Source: UMGS1851 sp900555605 (GTDB lineage: Bacteria > Bacillota > Clostridia > UBA1212 > UBA1255). Taken from it: 57,262 nucleotides of DNA. Numbering within the stretch: the first letter of the stretch is position 1; every line of letters starts with the position of its first letter. The DNA is taken from positions 1 through 57,262 of the forward strand of contig CABROF010000003.1 in assembly GCA_902472555.1 (NCBI GenBank), in the 5' to 3' direction. Of the stretch, positions 40,659-49,742 are shown one piece after another. The notes below the pieces were generated by a model. The model had not been told where the DNA came from. It saw nothing but the letters and a program-made list of their open reading frames with translations, and did no database searches. Position numbers and translations under genes: made by a program.

Positions 40659-41582
40659 ATGTACGACGTAATTGTAATCGGCGGCGGAACAGCGGGAATG
40701 ACCGCAGCACTGTATATTCTGCGGACAGGAAAAAAAGTATTGATTCTTGAAGCGGAAAACGTAGGCGGTCAGATCGCCTATTCTCCGCGGGTAGAAAATT
40801 ATCCGGGCATCCCGCAAATCAGCGGAAGCGCTTTTGCCAGTCAGCTGTTTGAACAGGTCCTTGCGTTAGGCGCGGCATTTGAACTGGAGACGGTTCTTGC
40901 GGTCAGAGATGCAGGCAGGTTCAAATATGTTGTGACAGAAGAAACGGAATATGCCTGCACAAGCGTCGTCATCGCAACAGGAGTTACGCATCGTCATCTT
41001 AATATAGAAGGGGAAGCAGACCTGGCTGGCAGCGGAATTTCCTATTGTGCCGTATGCGACGGTGCCTTCTTTAAAGATAAAATCGTTGCTGTAGCAGGCG
41101 GCGGAAACACAGCGCTGCAGTCCGCACTGTTTTTATCGTCTTTATGTAAGAAAGTGATTCTGATTCACCGCAGAGATGAATTCCGCGCAGAAAGCACTTT
41201 GGTGAACCAACTGCGCACCAAAAACAACGCCATATTTCTGACAAGCAGCAGGATCCGCGGCTTGCTCGGGACCCGTGAATTAGAGGGCCTTATGGTGGAA
41301 GAGATCAAGACAGGCCGCGTTTACCGGCTGCCTGTGGAGGGATTGTTTGTCTCCATCGGACAGGTCCCCCGCAACGATTGTTTTGCCGCGCTCCTGCAGC
41401 TGGATGAAAACGGCTATATTGCAGCAGGTGAAGACTGCAGGACCTCTGCCGACGGAATCTTCGCTGCCGGCGACTGCCGGACAAAAGCCGTGCGGCAGCT
41501 GACCACCGCTGCCGCAGACGGCGCGGTTGCGGGACTTGCGGCATGTCTTTATGCAGATGAAGTTATGAGTCTGAAGTCTTGA
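40659..41582 (+). CDS. trxB: Thioredoxin reductase (NADPH, FAD)
   Basis: Flavoprotein of 307 residues. FAD-binding motif DVIVIGGGTAGMTAA at the N-terminus, redox-active SYCAVCDGAFF (CxxC), NAD(P)-binding AVAGGGNTALQSALFL, and the C-terminal FAD segment GIFAAGDCRTKAVRQ. HRRDEFRAE follows the NAD(P) loop, typical of NADPH-using members. The ATG at 40659 has GGAGGG 6 nt upstream. Placed after nrdD with its fused CPNC redoxin and no separate thioredoxin gene, it probably reduces that domain. Confidence 0.93.
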   Translation: MYDVIVIGGGTAGMTAALYILRTGKKVLILEAENVGGQIAYSPRVENYPGIPQISGSAFASQLFEQVLALGAAFELETVLAVRDAGRFKYVVTEETEYACTSVVIATGVTHRHLNIEGEADLAGSGISYCAVCDGAFFKDKIVAVAGGGNTALQSALFLSSLCKKVILIHRRDEFRAESTLVNQLRTKNNAIFLTSSRIRGLLGTRELEGLMVEEIKTGRVYRLPVEGLFVSIGQVPRNDCFAALLQLDENGYIAAGEDCRTSADGIFAAGDCRTKAVRQLTTAAADGAVAGLAACLYADEVMSLKS

Positions 41583-41698
41583 GTCTTTCCGCACAGAATT
41601 GTACACAGGATTGATTAAAAAAATAGTACAGGATGAAAAAGCAGACGGCAGGCGCTTTGTGCGTCCGCCGTCATGTATCTTGCCTCAATAGATATCAG

Positions 41699-43177
41699 TT
41701 ACAGAATAATACAAATCAATCCGCCGCTGCCCTCGTTGATTACACGTTCTATGGTTTCCTGCAGCTTAACACGCTCTTCATCCGGAATACGGTTCAATTT
41801 GCTCTGCAGTCCCTCGCTCATCAGTTCATTTAACGGTTTGCCGAACAGATTGGAGGTCCAGATGGACTGCGGTTCATTTTCAAATTCGCTCAGGATATAA
41901 TTGACAAGCTCCTCCGATTGTTTTTCCGTACCGACAAAGGGTGCGATCTCCGTTTCGATATTCGCTTTAATCATGTGGATAGACGGTGCTTCTGCCCGGA
42001 GCTTGACACCGAACCGATTGCCCTGCCGTACGATTTCAGGCTCATCGAGACGCATTTCTTCTATTGTCGGCATTACAATGCCGTACCCCTTTAATTCAAC
42101 CTCCCGCAGCGCGTACTCAATCCGTTCATGTTCCCGTTTGATTCTGCCCAGATCCCGAATCATGGCAACCAGCGCTTTATCATCCGTTATATCCAGGCCG
42201 GAACGGTCTGATAGGATCTTATAAAATAGTTCATCCGGCATCATCAGCTCTACCAGCGCGCTTCCCCGGCCGGCATCTACCTCGGCGATTCTCGCTTTTT
42301 TCACAAACCCATAACTGCCCAGTAGATCCGTACAAGCCTCAATATGCCGGACCTTATCCGCCTCTGCAAAAGCCTCCCGAATTGCACTCAACAGAGAGAT
42401 TTTCAGTGATTCATCATATTCAAGGCTTTCCATCCACTGCGGAATATTGATTCCGATCTCGCAGATCGGAAATTCATAGAGGATGGTCCGCATAACCGTA
42501 TGAATATCCTCCTGGGTCATGGTGCTGCAGTTGATGGGAAGTACCGGAACTCCGTATTTTTCTTCCATTTCCGCCCTCAGAAGCTGGGTTTCCTCTGATG
42601 TGGGGTCCACACAGTTCAGCAGGATTGCAAAAGGCTTGCCTGTCATCTGCATTTCCTTTACCACCTGCTCCTCGGCGCTGATATATTCCTCCCGATTGAT
42701 ATCTGTTACCGTTCCGTCTGTCGTCACAACAAGCCCAATGGTGGAGTGCTCATTGATCACCTTTTTTGTTCCGATTTCAGCCGCTTCTCCAAAGGGGATT
42801 TTTTCATCAAACCAAGGCGTATCGACCATCCGCGGCATATCATTTTCCAAATGACCGAGGGCACCCTCAACCAAATATCCTACGCAGTCAACCAGTCTGA
42901 CCTTCAGCTGAATATGGTCTCCGATCACAATATGCGCGGCTTCATTCGGAATAAATTTCGGTTCCGTCGTCATGATGGTTTTTCCGGAAGCGCTCTGCGG
43001 CAATTCGTCAATCGCTCTGTCCCGCTCAAAATGGTCACTGATATTCGGAATGACCAGCAAATCCATAAACCGCTTGATAAATGTGGACTTTCCAGTTCTG
43101 ACCGGCCCCACAACGCCTATGTAAATATCGCCTTTGGTTCGTTCGGCTATTTGCTGATATATATCATATCTGTCCAA
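41699..43177 (-). CDS. spoIVA: Stage IV sporulation protein A
   Basis: The protein has 492 residues. It is an ATPase that polymerises on the outer forespore membrane and is the base for coat assembly. The Walker A GPVRTGKSTFIKRF, the NCVDPTSEETQLL segment, and the C-terminal LGRIKREHERIEYALREVELKGYG and INEGSGGLICIIL are highly characteristic. The start is a TTG at 43177, 8 nt after GGGAGG. It is monocistronic and convergent with trxB; a GC-rich inverted repeat (GACGGC/GCCGTC, near 41644-41672) lies between. It is diagnostic for endospore formation. Confidence 0.97.
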   Translation of the reverse strand: MDRYDIYQQIAERTKGDIYIGVVGPVRTGKSTFIKRFMDLLVIPNISDHFERDRAIDELPQSASGKTIMTTEPKFIPNEAAHIVIGDHIQLKVRLVDCVGYLVEGALGHLENDMPRMVDTPWFDEKIPFGEAAEIGTKKVINEHSTIGLVVTTDGTVTDINREEYISAEEQVVKEMQMTGKPFAILLNCVDPTSEETQLLRAEMEEKYGVPVLPINCSTMTQEDIHTVMRTILYEFPICEIGINIPQWMESLEYDESLKISLLSAIREAFAEADKVRHIEACTDLLGSYGFVKKARIAEVDAGRGSALVELMMPDELFYKILSDRSGLDITDDKALVAMIRDLGRIKREHERIEYALREVELKGYGIVMPTIEEMRLDEPEIVRQGNRFGVKLRAEAPSIHMIKANIETEIAPFVGTEKQSEELVNYILSEFENEPQSIWTSNLFGKPLNELMSEGLQSKLNRIPDEERVKLQETIERVINEGSGGLICIIL

Positions 43178-43220
43178 TCCAAAAACCTCCCTTAGAAAAA
43201 TGTATAAGTGTTTGTTTACA

Positions 43221-43254
43221 ATAATGTATATTGAAACGGGAGGTGAAATATTAC
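43221..43254 (-). promoter_or_regulatory. Candidate sigma-E promoter of spoIVA
   Basis: On the minus strand GTAATATTT and, about 15 bp on, TATACATTAT loosely resemble the sigma-E -35 (ATATT core) and -10 (CATACAAT-like) elements. The position suits a start about 35 nt before the TTG. In Bacillus spoIVA is sigma-E dependent; the match here is imperfect. Confidence 0.3.
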
Positions 43255-43357
43255 CATTGCAGTCAGATTTATTTCGAAATTAAAATACGTGCGGAAAGCA
43301 CAAATCGTCCTGTGCCGCATCGCGGCCAAACGCTGTGGGAAAGCGCTCCGTGCCCTG

Positions 43358-44740
43358 TTACGTGCCGGAGGATTGCGGCGTCTCCACCAAAGAGAAAAAA
43401 CTTTTATGCCGGAGTCTGATCAGATAAATAACTGCCCGTGCAAGCCAATCCGCATACATTCCAATCCACACGCCGATTACACCGTATCTGAGTACAACGC
43501 ACAGCAAATAACCGATAGCCACGCGGAACAGCCACATGGTAGCAATGGAAACCACCATTGTAAATTTAACGTCACCGGCAGCCCGCAATCCCGCCGGTGT
43601 TGTAAAGGCAGCCGGCCAAAGCAGCGGAACGGCAAACAGCATCGTCAGAATCAGTTCAGAGGCAATGCCCTTTGTTTTCTCTCCAAGATGAAACAATGCG
43701 AGAATCTGATCAGACGCCAAATATGCCGCCAAATTTGTAAAAAGCTGCAGACCCATTGTGATCAGGACAAAATAACGGATATAACGTTTGGCCTCCCGGA
43801 AGCGGCTGCTGCCGATACAATAGCCGACAACCGTCATAATTGCGATATTCAGCGAATTCCCGGGGATCAGGGCAATATTAAAAATCGTTCCGACAACGCC
43901 GTTAGCCGTAATGGCAGGGGTACCGAAGGAAGTAATAAAATTTTGCGTCATAACCTTGCCGCATTGAAAAATCACCGATTCGGCAGCAGCCGGAACGCCG
44001 ATAAATAAAATCAGCTTCAGCACGTCCCAATGCAATCTAACCGGAAATGCGCCGCGAATATTTACAGACTGGGTGACCCTTGTCAGCAGAAATACCATAA
44101 TGCCGGCACCGATCACACGGGAAATCAACGATGCCAAAGCCGCGCCGCCGGCTTCCATAGACATTCCGTATATAAATACTGCATTTCCGGATACATTAAT
44201 CACATTCATGATTACGGAAATAACCATGGTTGCCGTAGTATTGCCTTTTGCCCGAAAAACCGCGGCGCAGGTGCTGTAAATTGCTAAAAACGGATAAGAC
44301 AGCGCGGAATAAAAGAAGTATTCGGCAGCCTGTTTGGTGACGTCCGGTTTCATTTTCCCATACAGAATCCCTAAAATATCGCTGCCCCATATGACGCAGA
44401 CAAAGGCAATGAGGGTGGAAATAACAATGGATATCCAAAATGCCTGCACTGCGGTCCGGTTTGCTTTTTTGAGGTCATCCGCGCCGAGGTATTGGGAAAT
44501 CACTACGGTGGCGCCGGTAGCTACGGCCATAAACACATTGATCAGCAGAATATTAATTGCATCCACATTGCTGACACCGGCCACGCTGGCCTCTCCGGTA
44601 CTGGATACCATGATGGTATCCGCCAGACCGATGGTAGATGCCAGCAGCTGTTCTATGACAATGGGGATAATGAGTCGCAGCAGATTTTTTTTATTATGGT
44701 AATAGAAATCACCCACAAATTCAGATCCTTCAGCTTTCAT
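43358..44740 (-). CDS. MATE family efflux transporter
   Basis: The protein has 460 residues with twelve membrane helices in two homologous halves; LLRLIIPIVIEQLLASTIGLAD starts the first and LILFIGVPAAAESVIFQCG the second. GAVxSQxxGA-type segments (TGATVVISQYLGADD; VVGYCIGSSRFREAK) fit the family. It probably exports drugs or metabolites using Na+ or H+ gradients; substrate unknown. The ATG at 44740 lacks a ribosome binding site; a GTG at 44716 with AAGGA 9 nt upstream may be the real start. Confidence 0.92.
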   Translation of the reverse strand: MKAEGSEFVGDFYYHNKKNLLRLIIPIVIEQLLASTIGLADTIMVSSTGEASVAGVSNVDAINILLINVFMAVATGATVVISQYLGADDLKKANRTAVQAFWISIVISTLIAFVCVIWGSDILGILYGKMKPDVTKQAAEYFFYSALSYPFLAIYSTCAAVFRAKGNTTATMVISVIMNVINVSGNAVFIYGMSMEAGGAALASLISRVIGAGIMVFLLTRVTQSVNIRGAFPVRLHWDVLKLILFIGVPAAAESVIFQCGKVMTQNFITSFGTPAITANGVVGTIFNIALIPGNSLNIAIMTVVGYCIGSSRFREAKRYIRYFVLITMGLQLFTNLAAYLASDQILALFHLGEKTKGIASELILTMLFAVPLLWPAAFTTPAGLRAAGDVKFTMVVSIATMWLFRVAIGYLLCVVLRYGVIGVWIGMYADWLARAVIYLIRLRHKSFFSLVETPQSSGT

Positions 44741-44796
44741 GCAGCACGCATGGACTATTTTTTAGTAAATCAAAATTTCAGCGGCCGTCCCAAAAC

Positions 44797-45420
44797 CTAT
44801 TTAGATTTTGCGCCAAGCTTTGATTCCGTTCCCCTTATCAGCCGTACAATATTGGAACGATGCCGGAATAGGATCATCGCAGTGACAAACAGGCTCAGGT
44901 AAAATACCGGGCCGAGTCCGCGTTCGGAATACAGCACGTCGCCGGCAAAGAAAACAATAATCGGCAGACAGACCGCCGCCATAATGGAACCGAGAGAAAC
45001 GTATCTGGTAAGGGCTACTACCATGATGAAAATCGCAAATACCACAAGCGTCGGTACCGGCGCGATTACAAGCATAACGGAAAATGCGGTCAGAACACCT
45101 TTTCCGCCTTTGAATCCAAAATAAAGCGGCCAATTGTGCCCGATAATCGCACATGCACCGCCTACCGCCGCACCGGCTGTACCGTTTAGCAGCATCCCCA
45201 GCACCACGGCAAGAATCCCTTTTAAGAAATCGCCGATAAAGGTCAGCGCCGCGGCTTTCTTTCCGAATACCCGCAGCATATTCGTCATTCCGGCGTTGCC
45301 GCTTCCCTGCTTACGAATATCGCAGCGATAAACGGTTTTTGAAAATATTACGGCAGAATTGATACTGCCTAATAAATACCCGGCAATAGCCGTTGCAATC
45401 ATTTTCAGCGCAATTATCAT
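44797..45420 (-). CDS. plsY: Glycerol-3-phosphate acyltransferase PlsY
   Basis: Integral membrane enzyme of 207 residues that transfers acyl groups from acyl-phosphate to glycerol 3-phosphate, the first step of phospholipid synthesis. The three conserved motifs are present: GSGNAGMTNMLRVFGKK, GHNWPLYFGFKGGKGVLTAFSV, and the late FRHRSNIVRLIRGTE. About five membrane helices. The ATG at 45420 has AAGGAG 8 nt upstream and lies 12 bp after der, a common der-plsY order in Firmicutes. Confidence 0.96.
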   Translation of the reverse strand: MIIALKMIATAIAGYLLGSINSAVIFSKTVYRCDIRKQGSGNAGMTNMLRVFGKKAAALTFIGDFLKGILAVVLGMLLNGTAGAAVGGACAIIGHNWPLYFGFKGGKGVLTAFSVMLVIAPVPTLVVFAIFIMVVALTRYVSLGSIMAAVCLPIIVFFAGDVLYSERGLGPVFYLSLFVTAMILFRHRSNIVRLIRGTESKLGAKSK

Positions 45421-45432
45421 GACAACCGCTCC

Positions 45433-46755
45433 TTATGCTTCCTCTTTTTCCCGAATCTTAAATACGATGGGCGTCCCCTCAAATCCGAAATTTTTGCGCA
45501 GCTGATTCTCGATATAACGTGCATACGAAAAATGGAACAGCTCCGAACGATTGCAGAAAATCGCAAAAGTCGGGGGCTTCACACGGATTTGCGTCATATA
45601 ATACAGCTTCAGACGTTTCCCCTTATCAGAGGGCGGCTGCACCATTGCAACAGCTTCATTCAAAACATCATTCAGCACACCGGTCTGAATGCGCATGGCA
45701 GCCTGATTGGCCACATACTGAATCATTTCATACAGCTTCTGAACGCGCTGCCCGGTCCGCGCCGAAATAAATAAAACCGGCGCGTAGAGCATAAAGCTCA
45801 GCTTCTCCTGAACGGTTTTCCGGTAAGTCTCCATGGTTTTGGTATCCTTGTCGATGAGATCCCATTTGTTGACTGCAATCACACAGGCCTTTCCTTTATT
45901 ATGCGCATACCCCGCAATTTTGGTATCCTGCTCCGTGACGCCGTCCTGCGCATCGATCATAATCACCACGACATCGCATCTATCCACCGCGGTCAGACTG
46001 CGCATGGTGCTGTAGCGCTCGATGTGATCCGTAATCTTTCCGCGTTTTCGCATACCGGCTGTATCAATAAAGCAGAATCGATTTCCCTCCCGTTCAACAT
46101 ACGTATCGATGGCATCCCGCGTCGTACCGGGAACATCACTGACAATCACGCGTTCTTCGCCTAAAATCTGATTGATCAGAGAGGACTTTCCCGCATTCGG
46201 CTTTCCGACCACAGCGACTTTTGTTGCGTCTTCCGGCTCGTCCTCTTCCCAATTCTCCGGAAACATCGCGTAAAGTGCGTCCAGCACCTCCCCAATGCCC
46301 AGTCCATGGGCCGATGAAATCGTGTAGAAATCTCCCAAGCCTAAATTATAAAAATCGTATACGGTCAGCGGAGGTTCTCCGATGTGATCGATCTTATTCA
46401 CCACCAGCAGCAGCGGTTTACCGGATTTCCGCAGCAGGGCGGCAATGTCTTTATCATTCGCCGTTACGCCCTCCCTGCCATCGGTCATAAATAAAATAAT
46501 ATCCGCCAGCTCCACTGCGATTTCAGCCTGCCGCTTCATCTGCATAAGGATACTGTCCGTGGAGGCCGGTTCCAGCCCGCCTGTATCGATCAGCGTAAAT
46601 GTGCGGCCGCGCCATTCCACATCCTCGTAAATTCTGTCCCGCGTAACCCCGGGAACATCCTCAACAATAGAAATTCGCTTTCCGGTCACATAATTGAAAA
46701 AAGAGGACTTCCCGACATTCGGCCTGCCCAAAATCGCTACGATCGGTTTACTCAT
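45433..46755 (-). CDS. der: Ribosome-assembly GTPase Der (EngA)
   Basis: The protein has 440 residues with two tandem GTPase domains and a C-terminal KH-like domain. G1 motifs GRPNVGKSSFFN (about residue 10) and GKPNAGKSSLIN (about 180); G3 DTGG and DTAG; G4 NKID and NKWD. It functions in 50S subunit assembly. The ATG at 46755 follows GGGAG by 5 nt. The stop of the upstream DUF512 gene lies 8 bp inside der, so the two are translationally coupled. Confidence 0.97.
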   Translation of the reverse strand: MSKPIVAILGRPNVGKSSFFNYVTGKRISIVEDVPGVTRDRIYEDVEWRGRTFTLIDTGGLEPASTDSILMQMKRQAEIAVELADIILFMTDGREGVTANDKDIAALLRKSGKPLLLVVNKIDHIGEPPLTVYDFYNLGLGDFYTISSAHGLGIGEVLDALYAMFPENWEEDEPEDATKVAVVGKPNAGKSSLINQILGEERVIVSDVPGTTRDAIDTYVEREGNRFCFIDTAGMRKRGKITDHIERYSTMRSLTAVDRCDVVVIMIDAQDGVTEQDTKIAGYAHNKGKACVIAVNKWDLIDKDTKTMETYRKTVQEKLSFMLYAPVLFISARTGQRVQKLYEMIQYVANQAAMRIQTGVLNDVLNEAVAMVQPPSDKGKRLKLYYMTQIRVKPPTFAIFCNRSELFHFSYARYIENQLRKNFGFEGTPIVFKIREKEEA

Positions 46756-48109
46756 ACCTGCTCCCTTCCTGTCCTCCGCCCAGCAAATTGCGGACAAAGG
46801 ATTCTCCGCTGTCATCAACGGCGCAAATCGGGACGCCGAGACGCCGCGCCACTTGCGATACCGTCATATCATCCAAAAACACATCTCCGCCGCTGCGCAG
46901 CATATTTTTTGTAATCAGCAGCACATCTCCCAAATCCTTTCCGCTCAGCTGCGCGGTGAGATCCTGCCCGGTCAGAAGACCGCTGACTGTAATCGTCTCA
47001 CCGAAAAAAATATTATCAATCGCATAAACGTGTACGCAGAGATGGGGATATGCCGCCGCAACATACTGCGCCAGCCCGTTTATTATATCATATGCGGCAT
47101 GTCCTGTGGCAATCGAAACCCGGATTTTTTCCGCTCCGCCGAATTCTTTTTTCAGCTGCCGCCGTCTGCGCATCATATAATCGCAGACCTCATGGTCCAG
47201 AAGTGCAGCCATACCGACTCCGTTCTCCAGCTGCGGAAAATCATCATACCTGTCATATGACGGCAGTGCTCTTCCTGCCTTCACATACAGCTCATCGGCA
47301 GCATACACAAAATAACGGCCGATCTTCTGATAGAATTCGTCCTGCTTTCCTTCAATATAATTAATAATCTCGCCGCATTCCGCCGAAGTAAACAGCCGCA
47401 GCGGCGCAAGCCCCTCACGGTACTTTGTTAATCCTACCGGAACAACGGATACACTGGCAATTCCCATATGCAGCGCACTCAGATCGGAAAGCGTCCTGTC
47501 TAATTCAGCGCCGTCGTTCATTCCCGGGCAAAGTACAATCTGTGCGTTCACCGTGATGCAGCCCTCTGTCAATCGTTTGAGCTGTTCCATCACGCGGCCG
47601 GCTTTCGGATTTCCAAGCATGCGGCAGCGCAGCTGCGGATTGGTCGTATGCACGGAGACATTTACCGGAGACATGCGATATTGAATGATCCGTTCAATTT
47701 CCCTGCTGCCGATATTTGTCAGTGTGACATAATTCCCCGTTAAAAAAGAAAGCCTCGTATCATCGTCTTTAAAATACAGGGTTTCCCGCATACCCTTAGG
47801 CATTTGGTCGATAAAGCAAAAGACACATTGATTGGCACAGCCCCGGTCAGAATCGATCAGCTCCTGTTCAAACTCAATTCCGAGATCTTCATAGGGATCC
47901 TTTTCAATATCCACGATGTACGGTTCGCCGCCGGCATCGACGAGTTCTAAAGAAACATTTTCATCAGCAGTTAAAAAGCGGTAGTCAAAAATATCTCTCA
48001 CTTTTCTGCCGTTCACCGACAGCAGACGGTCTCCTGCCCGGATCCCGCCTTCATAGGCCGCGCTGTCTCGCGCCACGCTGCGGATCCGTCCCTTTACACA
48101 GTTTGTCAT
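46748..48109 (-). CDS. DUF512 family radical-SAM-like protein with PDZ domain
   Basis: The protein has about 453 residues. The N-terminal PDZ-like segment (SAAYEGGIRAGDRLLSVNGR) is followed by RGCANQCVFCFIDQMPKGMRETL, a CxxxCxxC motif of radical SAM type, and the DUF512 region (ATGHAAYDIINGLAQ, VSGLLTGQDLTAQL). The genomic link der-DUF512 is common in Clostridia; the reaction is unknown. ATG 48109 is chosen because the PDZ begins near residue 10 as in homologues; a TTG at 48139 is possible but has no ribosome binding site. Confidence 0.88.
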   Translation of the reverse strand: MTNCVKGRIRSVARDSAAYEGGIRAGDRLLSVNGRKVRDIFDYRFLTADENVSLELVDAGGEPYIVDIEKDPYEDLGIEFEQELIDSDRGCANQCVFCFIDQMPKGMRETLYFKDDDTRLSFLTGNYVTLTNIGSREIERIIQYRMSPVNVSVHTTNPQLRCRMLGNPKAGRVMEQLKRLTEGCITVNAQIVLCPGMNDGAELDRTLSDLSALHMGIASVSVVPVGLTKYREGLAPLRLFTSAECGEIINYIEGKQDEFYQKIGRYFVYAADELYVKAGRALPSYDRYDDFPQLENGVGMAALLDHEVCDYMMRRRRQLKKEFGGAEKIRVSIATGHAAYDIINGLAQYVAAAYPHLCVHVYAIDNIFFGETITVSGLLTGQDLTAQLSGKDLGDVLLITKNMLRSGGDVFLDDMTVSQVARRLGVPICAVDDSGESFVRNLLGGGQEGSRYE

Positions 48110-48163
48110 ATCTCTGATCCAGTCTCCATCTTTGGCCAACAGGCCAAATTTTCGTTATAACGG

Positions 48164-48188
48164 AAAAAACAGCAGTCAACGACTGCTG
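48164..48188 (-). terminator. rpmF terminator
   Basis: On the minus strand CAGCAGTC pairs with GACTGCTG (8 bp, 3-nt loop), followed directly by TTTTTT. It separates rpmF from the DUF512-der-plsY operon. Confidence 0.88.
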
Positions 48189-48220
48189 CCTGATGTCACC
48201 GTCATTTCGGTAAATATAAA

Positions 48221-48403
48221 TTATTCTTCTCCCATTGCAACAGCCTGGCGGCCTTTATAATAACCGCAGGAACCGCAAACCGTATGGGAAAGTTTATATT
48301 CATGGCAATGCGGACATTTTACAAGGTTGGGCGCTTCTAATTTCCAGTTCGCTCTTCTTGTACGCGTTCTTGCCTTTGACCATCTTCTTTTTGGACAAAT
48401 CAT
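48221..48403 (-). CDS. rpmF: 50S ribosomal protein L32
   Basis: The protein has 60 residues. PKRRWSKARTRTRRANWKL at the N-terminus and two CxxC knuckles (CPHCHEYK, CGSCGYYKGR) mark the zinc-binding (C+) form of L32. The ATG at 48403 has AGGAGGTG 7-8 nt upstream. In many Clostridia a yceD/DUF177 gene precedes rpmF and plsX follows; neither is here: ackA is directly upstream and a DUF512 gene downstream. Confidence 0.96.
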   Translation of the reverse strand: MICPKRRWSKARTRTRRANWKLEAPNLVKCPHCHEYKLSHTVCGSCGYYKGRQAVAMGEE

Positions 48404-48443
48404 AGCCTCTCACACCTCCTGTGCCTTGTGTACCTCAAATATC

Positions 48444-48466
48444 GCCCGTCGGTAAAACCAACGGGC
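48444..48466 (-). promoter_or_regulatory. Stem-loop at the predicted 5' end of rpmF mRNA
   Basis: On the minus strand GCCCGTTGGT pairs with ACCGACGGGC (one mismatch) around TTT. The predicted transcription start is at or just before its first base, so rpmF mRNA would begin with this hairpin. No T-run follows, so it is not an intrinsic terminator. It could stabilise the mRNA or bind a ribosomal protein; alternatively it serves as the 3' end of ackA mRNA. Confidence 0.55.
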
Positions 48467-48469
48467 AAT

Positions 48470-48498
48470 ATTATACTAATAACAGAGGCAAAAGTCAA
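48470..48498 (-). promoter_or_regulatory. rpmF promoter
   Basis: On the minus strand TTGACT (48498-48493), a 17-bp spacer and a perfect TATAAT (48475-48470). It sits immediately after the ackA stop codon. Confidence 0.75.
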
Positions 48499-48506
48499 CA
48501 AATATT

Positions 48507-49700
48507 TTATTTTACCAGCTGCAGCGTTTCCCTTGCAATGGCCAGCTCTTCATTTGTGGCGATTACATATACCTTTACCTTGGAATCCGCTGTGGAAATT
48601 TCAAACTCGCCGCCGCGCTGATCATTCTTTTTAGGATCAACTGCAACGCCTAAATAGTCCAGCCCCTTCAGGCATGCTAATCTGCAGGCTTTGTCATTTT
48701 CACCGATGCCCGCTGTAAAGACGATTGCGTCCACGCCGTTCATAACAGCGGCATACTGGCCGATAAAGGAGCGCACTCTGTAAGAAAACAGCTTCAGCGC
48801 CAATGCCGCCTGTTCGTTGCCGTTCTGCATGGCCTCCGTTACATCACGCATATCGCTGCTGACTCCGGATACTCCCAGCAGACCCGATTTTTTGTTGAGC
48901 AGTGTATTCATCTCATTTGGGGTCAGCCCTTCGTTTTCCATTACATAAAGCAGAACGGCCGGATCGATGATGCCGCTCCGGGTTCCCATTACGAGGCCGT
49001 CCAACGGCGTGAAGCCCATGGAAGTATCCACGGATCTGCCGCCGTGCACAGCCGTAATACTGCCGCCGTTTCCTAAATGGCACGTAATAATCTTTGTTTC
49101 TTCAATCGGCTTTCCCAGCATTGCTGCTGCGCGCTGGGAAACATATTTATGAGAAGTGCCATGAAATCCGTACTTTCTGACACTGTACTTTTTATAATAT
49201 TCATATGGAATCGCATATACGAAGGCTTCCTGGGGCATAGTCTGATGGAACGCCGTATCGAATACCGCAACCTGCGGCACCCCCGGCATAGCGGCCTGGC
49301 ACGCCCGGATTCCGACAATATTCGGCGGATTATGAAGCGGCGCCAGCGGTACGCAGTCCTCTATGGCTTTCATTACCGCATCGTCAATGATCACAGAGGC
49401 ATGGAAATGCTCCCCGCCGTGAACCACCCTGTGACCCACCGCAGAAATATCGGCCAGACTGCTGATGACACCGATTTCCCCATCTGTCAGCGCATTTACG
49501 ACTTCTGCAATCGCCGTCTGGTGGTCGGGAAGATTCCGGCTGAGCACCACAGGCTCCTTTCCTTCCGCCGTTTGTTTAATAAACGAATTTTCGATTCCGA
49601 TTCTGTCGCAGAGCCCCTTTGCCAGCACATGCTCTGTTTCTGCATTGATCAGCTGGTATTTTAAAGAAGAACTTCCGCAATTGATTACAAGTATGTTCAT
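48507..49700 (-). CDS. ackA: Acetate kinase
   Basis: The protein has 397 residues; it makes ATP and acetate from acetyl phosphate. N-terminal MNILVINCGSSSLKYQLI, GHRVVHGGEHFHASV, HLGNGGSITAVHGGRSVDTS (phosphate loop), MGFTPLDGLVMGTRSG and FTAGIGENDKACR are all present. The ATG at 49700 has AAGGAG 7 nt upstream. It is 42 bp downstream of pta, forming the usual pta-ackA pair. The native fermentative end-step supports an anaerobic, acetate-producing lifestyle. Confidence 0.98.
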   Translation of the reverse strand: MNILVINCGSSSLKYQLINAETEHVLAKGLCDRIGIENSFIKQTAEGKEPVVLSRNLPDHQTAIAEVVNALTDGEIGVISSLADISAVGHRVVHGGEHFHASVIIDDAVMKAIEDCVPLAPLHNPPNIVGIRACQAAMPGVPQVAVFDTAFHQTMPQEAFVYAIPYEYYKKYSVRKYGFHGTSHKYVSQRAAAMLGKPIEETKIITCHLGNGGSITAVHGGRSVDTSMGFTPLDGLVMGTRSGIIDPAVLLYVMENEGLTPNEMNTLLNKKSGLLGVSGVSSDMRDVTEAMQNGNEQAALALKLFSYRVRSFIGQYAAVMNGVDAIVFTAGIGENDKACRLACLKGLDYLGVAVDPKKNDQRGGEFEISTADSKVKVYVIATNEELAIARETLQLVK

Positions 49701-49742
49701 ATTTCCGCTCCTTTGTCTCCCGTTTTTCTTTATATTTCGAGA

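Noticed and set aside
43340..43355. cre-like GAAAGCGCTCC after the MATE gene
   Set aside because: Only a partial match and not placed near a promoter of a gene in the right orientation.
48131..48148. TTTGGCC-AACA-GGCCAAA inverted repeat as a terminator
   Set aside because: It lies at the very 5' end of the DUF512 gene with a true terminator (48164-48188) just beside it; probably an incidental or leader structure.
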